A stretch of 16,079 bases of DNA. Source: Candidatus Nomurabacteria bacterium. Its GTDB lineage: Bacteria; Patescibacteriota; Minisyncoccia; Phycocordibacterales; UBA10002. This document shows positions 13,171 through 16,079 of the stretch, in pieces. Where the stretch lies: positions 1 to 16,079 of the forward strand of contig CALQZP010000017.1 of the NCBI GenBank assembly GCA_943349725.1. The letters are read 5' to 3'. The position numbers were made by a program, and so were the translations under genes. The first letter of the stretch is position 1. Every line of letters begins with the position of its first letter. The notes under the pieces were generated by a model that worked only from the letters and a program-made list of their open reading frames with translations, was not told the origin of the DNA and did no database searches.

Positions 13171-13171
13171 T

Positions 13172-14071
13172 ATGAAAAGCACATACATAAGTGTTTTAGT
13201 TGTAGGAGTTGTTATAATCGGAGCGATCTTTCTTATAGGAAAAGACAGCGAGGGAACAAATAATGATGCTATCCAAAGCCATAGAAGTTACAGCATCAAA
13301 CTTCTAAGCGATACTTCTTCACTAAAACCCAATACTCCTACCACCTATTCTTTTTCCGTCGTAGATGAACAAGGCACTATGCTAAAAGATTTTCAGATAG
13401 CTCACGACATGCTTTTGCATCTTATTGTGGTTCGGGAAGACCTTGCCGAGTTTCAACACGTACATCCTGACTTCAATTCTTCTACAGGAGTTTTTACACT
13501 CAACAACTTAACCTTTCCTACGGCGGGACAATATAGAATTTATGCCGACTTCGTTCCTTCATCCTCTCAAATGGGAGAAGGTGGAATGCCACTTAATGTC
13601 GTGCTTGATAAAGATGTAAACGTAGGAGGCAGTTATAGCCCCCAATCACTCTCTGTTAGTGCTATCAGCAAGCACTTTGATAATTATGAGGTGTCACTTT
13701 CAACCAACCCAAAATCTCTTACGGCAGGTTCAAGGGGAATGTTCTCTTTTGCCATAAAGAAGGATGGGAAACTTATAACCGATTTACAGCCCTATCTTTC
13801 AGCTCTAGGGCATAGTGTAGTCATACGTGAAGGCACATTGGATTATATTCACGCTCACGCCGTGCAAGAACCTTCGGTAATCCAAAATGGAACTATAGAT
13901 TTTCATACAGATTTTCCGTATGATGGAAAGTATAAAGTGTTTACGCAGTTCAAACATCAGGAAAAAGTAATAACAACTAATTTTGTAATTGATGTGAAAG
14001 GAGACAACTCAGAACCTACACCCATGGAACGTCAGCATATGATGCCAGACGACACAATGATGCATAACTAA
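13172..14071 (+). CDS. Exported copper-binding protein with duplicated His-rich domain and Met/His tail
   Basis: A 299-residue protein with an N-terminal signal-anchor (about 5-23) and two related beta-rich domains. The first contains HDMLLHLIVVREDLAEFQHVHP (His78, His83, His96, His98) and the second YLSALGHSVVIREGTLDYIHAHA (His214, His227, His229). The matching HxVVREx(10)HxH frame shows an internal duplication. Each ends in a strand of the type FPxxGxYRxYxDF. The C-terminus MERQHMMPDDTMMHN is rich in Met and His, as in proteins that bind copper(I) outside the cytoplasm. It is the last gene of the CsoR-controlled operon, one base after the peptidase. I infer that it captures or buffers copper on the outer face of the membrane. 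The resemblance to YtkA/FixH-like domains is only general. No strong terminator follows. Confidence 0.72.
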   Translation: MKSTYISVLVVGVVIIGAIFLIGKDSEGTNNDAIQSHRSYSIKLLSDTSSLKPNTPTTYSFSVVDEQGTMLKDFQIAHDMLLHLIVVREDLAEFQHVHPDFNSSTGVFTLNNLTFPTAGQYRIYADFVPSSSQMGEGGMPLNVVLDKDVNVGGSYSPQSLSVSAISKHFDNYEVSLSTNPKSLTAGSRGMFSFAIKKDGKLITDLQPYLSALGHSVVIREGTLDYIHAHAVQEPSVIQNGTIDFHTDFPYDGKYKVFTQFKHQEKVITTNFVIDVKGDNSEPTPMERQHMMPDDTMMHN

Positions 14072-14200
14072 ATTATTAAGCTGGGAAAAGCCCGAGAATA
14101 CTACTAAATTGGAGTTCGCTTTTAATTACAGTCCAATGAGGGATTCTACACGGAAAATAGGGACTGTTTCTATTGCCGTGAACTTCAAGATGAAATTCGC

Positions 14201-14599
14201 ATGGATGTTCGCGTTGTGCAAAAAAGTGAAAACTTTTTAGCATGGTGCCCTTATACGTCAAAGACGCCCTATCAAGTGGTCATTAGCCCCATTGAGCATC
14301 AAAGCTATTTCGCCAACCTAAGCACCCATTCGGGTGCCGATAGGCTAACCGAGTTCGCGTGCCTCTTGCAAGATGTGCTGAAACGCATCAAGGTGACTTT
14401 GAATGACCCTGACTACAACTTGTACATCCATACGGCACCCTCCAACCAGCCGGAGATGCCACATTACCATTGGCACTGCCAGATAGAGCCTGTCACCACC
14501 GCGATCATGGCTGGCTTTGAAAAAGGTTTTGGCGTCTATCTTAACCCACGGTCGCCAGAAAGTGCTGCCGGCGACCTACGAGCCGCAATTATTGCCTGA
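14201..14599 (+). CDS. GalT-type (HIT superfamily) C-terminal half, probably truncated
   Basis: The product matches the second half of galactose-1-phosphate uridylyltransferase-like enzymes: VVQKSENFLAWCPYTSKTPY, VVISPIEHQSYF, then HYHWHCQIEP and AGFEKGFGVYLNPRSPESAA. Full proteins are about 330 residues; only 132 are in frame from this ATG. Coding similarity continues upstream without a start codon: in the same frame 14165-14176 encodes CFYC, the cysteine pair that opens this half, back to a stop at 14123-14125. The N-terminal half with the catalytic HPH motif is not found between 14072 and 14200. The gene is therefore likely a remnant whose 5' part was lost where the AT-rich copper operon joins, or a short HIT protein using a poor start. 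A terminator follows at once. Confidence 0.65.
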   Translation: MDVRVVQKSENFLAWCPYTSKTPYQVVISPIEHQSYFANLSTHSGADRLTEFACLLQDVLKRIKVTLNDPDYNLYIHTAPSNQPEMPHYHWHCQIEPVTTAIMAGFEKGFGVYLNPRSPESAAGDLRAAIIA

Positions 14600-14621
14600 A
14601 CGACTTCCCCACCCCCCCCAC

Positions 14622-14652
14622 AGGGCTTTCTTCGGAAAGCCCTGATTTTTTT
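14622..14652 (+). terminator. Rho-independent terminator with UUCG tetraloop
   Basis: GGGCTTTC-TTCG-GAAAGCCC (14623-14642) is an 8-bp stem with a stable TTCG loop, followed by TGATTTTTTT. It lies 23 bases after the GalT-like stop. The following 100 bases hold only a weak imperfect hairpin (ACAAC/GTTGT near 14714-14733). Confidence 0.85.
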
Positions 14653-14758
14653 ACCCTATATCTTTTGGATGCTCTGTGTTCCGTCTGAAGATCAGGCCTT
14701 CTCTCTGACAGCACAACCTTGAGTTAGTGTTGTCCCTTTCAGACCATCAGGACTTTGC

Positions 14759-14764
14759 TATACT
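14759..14764 (+). promoter_or_regulatory. -10 box (TATACT) for the DUF2127 gene
   Basis: TATACT lies 51 bases before the ATG at 14816, giving a leader of some 45 bases. No clear -35 is seen. Confidence 0.35.
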
Positions 14765-14815
14765 TCTTGAATTACCCACAAGCAACAAAACTGGAATTGA
14801 CCCGACGTAACCTAC

Positions 14816-15334
14816 ATGCAAAAACTACTTTCACCAGCATACTGGCACAATCTGTTCAAAATCGGTGTCGCCCTCAAGGCGTTGAACGGCATCTGGCAAA
14901 CCGCAAGCGGTCTTTTTATCTTGTTGGTAAGCAAAGAAACCTTGAGCGGATGGCTCTCGTTTATTATCCAACGAGAACTTCTTGAAAACCCGAATGACGG
15001 CGTCATCGGCTTTCTAACACATTCCTTGCAAAACATTTCAACGAGCACACAGACATTCGTAGGTCTCTACATCCTGCTCCACGGACTCCTCAATCTTTTC
15101 CTCACTATACAGCTCACGCGCGATAGACACTGGGCGTATCTCGTCACCATCGGTGTCACCGCGCTCTTCGTCTGCTATCAGGTATACCGCATTAGTGTCT
15201 ACCACTCACTTTTCCTTACCGTCTTTACCGCTTTTGACATACTGTTTATCATACTCACCTGGCACGAATACCGGTATCACCAAGAAAAAGTAACGCCGGT
15301 GGGGGTACCTGTAAATGACGTGGAGATTCGGTAG
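14816..15334 (+). CDS. DUF2127 membrane protein
   Basis: The 172-residue protein has about four hydrophobic segments (near 15-40, 75-97, 108-125 and 132-150). It matches DUF2127 features: LFKIGVALKALNGIWQTASG at the start, FVGLYILLHGLLNLFLTIQL in the middle, and HWAYLVTIGV, YQVYRISVYHS and TAFDILFIILTWHEYRYH towards the end. The family is a widespread small integral membrane protein of unknown function. The ATG at 14816 begins a natural N-terminus (MQKLLSPAYWHNLFKIG); a longer ATG-started frame at 14755 is in another frame and not supported. The next gene's -10 box lies 16 bases after its stop, so the two are separately promoted though codirectional. Confidence 0.82.
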   Translation: MQKLLSPAYWHNLFKIGVALKALNGIWQTASGLFILLVSKETLSGWLSFIIQRELLENPNDGVIGFLTHSLQNISTSTQTFVGLYILLHGLLNLFLTIQLTRDRHWAYLVTIGVTALFVCYQVYRISVYHSLFLTVFTAFDILFIILTWHEYRYHQEKVTPVGVPVNDVEIR

Positions 15335-15349
15335 TCCCCACTTTGATGT

Positions 15350-15355
15350 TATACT
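15350..15355 (+). promoter_or_regulatory. -10 box (TATACT) of the DUF2585 gene, leaderless arrangement
   Basis: TATACT ends 4 bases before the ATG at 15360, placing transcription start on or next to the first codon. This decides the start against the in-frame ATG at 15315. Confidence 0.5.
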
Positions 15356-15359
15356 CTCT

Positions 15360-15932
15360 ATGTATATGGTAGCTTCCTTAAGCAAACGAATACTTCTCAT
15401 CGGCGGGGGACTCCTTGCACTACAAGCACTCGTGCTGTATCTCCTTGGCCAGCCGTGGATTTGCACCTGTGGGACCGTAAAACTGTGGATAAGCGACATA
15501 CTCTCCTCCGATATGTCCCAGCATCTTTTTGACTGGTACACTTTTTCGCACATCATTCACGGATTCATCTTCTACGGCATTCTTCGTCTCCTCTTCCCTC
15601 GCCTCTCGGTGTGGACCAGTCTGCTCATTTCTATGGGACTTGAGATTGGTTGGGAAATTGCCGAGAACACGCCGTACGTCATCAACGCCTATCGAGAGCA
15701 GGCGCTCGCGCAAGGGTATGTCGGTGACAGTATCATCAACTCTGTCCTAGATACCATTTCAATGATGCTCGGTTTCTTTCTTGCCCGCCGTCTCCCGGTT
15801 TCCGTCACGGTGTTCCTCGCGATTTTCTTTGAACTTTTTGTCGGTTATATGATCCGAGATAATTTGACGCTAAACGTCCTCGGCTTCATCTATCAATTTG
15901 ACTTCATTCACCGCTGGCAATCGGGCGGATAA
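15360..15932 (+). CDS. DUF2585/UPF0314 membrane protein
   Basis: A 190-residue membrane protein with about five hydrophobic segments. It matches the DUF2585 (UPF0314) pattern closely: GQPWICTCGTVKLW near residues 30-43, SQHLFDWYTFSHIIHGFIFY, EIGWEIAENTPYVINAYRE, GYVGDSIINSVLDTISMMLGF and IRDNLTLNVLG near the C-terminus. The many conserved polar residues (C-T-C-G, D-W-Y, H-x-x-H-G, E-N-T-P, G-D-S, D-x-x-x-M) suggest an enzyme or ligand site in the membrane, but the family has no established function. It is best known from alphaproteobacteria, so its presence here may reflect transfer. The ATG at 15360 follows the TATACT box by 4 bases, which is why I prefer it to the one at 15315. Confidence 0.85.
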   Translation: MYMVASLSKRILLIGGGLLALQALVLYLLGQPWICTCGTVKLWISDILSSDMSQHLFDWYTFSHIIHGFIFYGILRLLFPRLSVWTSLLISMGLEIGWEIAENTPYVINAYREQALAQGYVGDSIINSVLDTISMMLGFFLARRLPVSVTVFLAIFFELFVGYMIRDNLTLNVLGFIYQFDFIHRWQSGG

Positions 15933-15933
15933 T

Positions 15934-16003
15934 AAAGTTTATCCTCGTCCTATCCCTGCCGCAAAGCGGACAGGGTATTAGGCGAGGCAACAGGGCAAAC
16001 TTT
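15934..16003. repeat. Extended imperfect hairpin after the DUF2585 gene
   Basis: CCCTG-CCGC-AAA-GCGG-a-CAGGG (15954-15975) forms the core; CCTCG/CGAGG and an outer AAAGTTT/AAACTTT extend it to about 70 bases. There is no proper T run, so it is a structured intergenic element or weak terminator. Two short hairpins follow (GTCGG/CCGAC near 16015 and CCACG/CGTGG near 16052-16073). Confidence 0.55.
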
Positions 16004-16010
16004 GTTGTAT

Positions 16011-16079
16011 ATGAGTCGGCTCCGCCGACACATCTTTGCATTTGCGGATTCATCCACGCGGCAAGCCGTCGTGGTACTC
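16011..16079 (+). CDS. Possible start of a further gene (runs off the window)
   Basis: From the ATG at 16011 the frame stays open for 23 codons to the window edge, beginning MSRLRRHIFAFADSSTRQ. The basic start is natural-looking, but the stretch also contains two hairpins and is too short to judge. No family is recognisable. Confidence 0.2.
   Translation, partial: MSRLRRHIFAFADSSTRQAVVVL

Overview
The window looks like a chromosome segment of a Candidate Phyla Radiation (Patescibacteria, Parcubacteria-like) bacterium. The evidence is indirect: a DUF2914 membrane protein, a zeta-toxin cassette and a group I intron in a tRNA that lacks an encoded CCA, plus almost no Shine-Dalgarno sequences and several start codons only 4-8 bases after a TATACT-like -10 box (leaderless transcripts). 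No rRNA or other taxonomic marker is present, so this assignment is an inference.

Layout. Bases 1-99 hold the 5' end of an IS30-like transposase on the minus strand. A membrane-anchored class A beta-lactamase-like hydrolase follows (206-1228). It converges on an ABC exporter (1451-3232, minus), with a 237-base imperfect palindrome between them. Next is a solitary SF2 helicase with four C-terminal phage-integrase-type repeats (3467-5449). It has its own consensus promoter and terminator and lies between two identical 35-bp terminator-like repeats. A DUF2914 membrane protein (minus) and an anchored cupredoxin-fold protein without copper ligands (plus) diverge from a shared promoter region. After an unrecognised basic protein (7817-8554, minus) comes a zeta-toxin gene overlapping a small partner gene. 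An 18-bp sequence next to the zeta promoter recurs in the promoter of the following tRNA.

The centre of interest is 9938-10778. A tRNA-Asn(GUU) gene is split in its anticodon by a 327-nt group I intron. It is followed by an array of about three related structured elements carrying copies of the tRNA 3' end in both orientations. Immediately downstream is an AT-richer block, probably acquired at the tRNA: a copper-responsive operon (11018-14071). Its CsoR operator is an 18-bp palindrome that covers the spacer between -35 and -10 of the operon promoter. The operon encodes CsoR, a MauE/DoxX-like membrane protein with cysteine/histidine metal-site candidates, a C39-like cysteine peptidase, and an exported protein with a duplicated histidine-rich domain and a Met/His tail. 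A plausible reading is that copper binding to CsoR releases the promoter and the membrane and exported proteins then bind or move the metal. The peptidase's role is unknown.

The right end carries a truncated GalT-like C-terminal half, a UUCG-loop terminator, and two small membrane proteins (DUF2127 and DUF2585/UPF0314 families), followed by a hairpin-rich tail.
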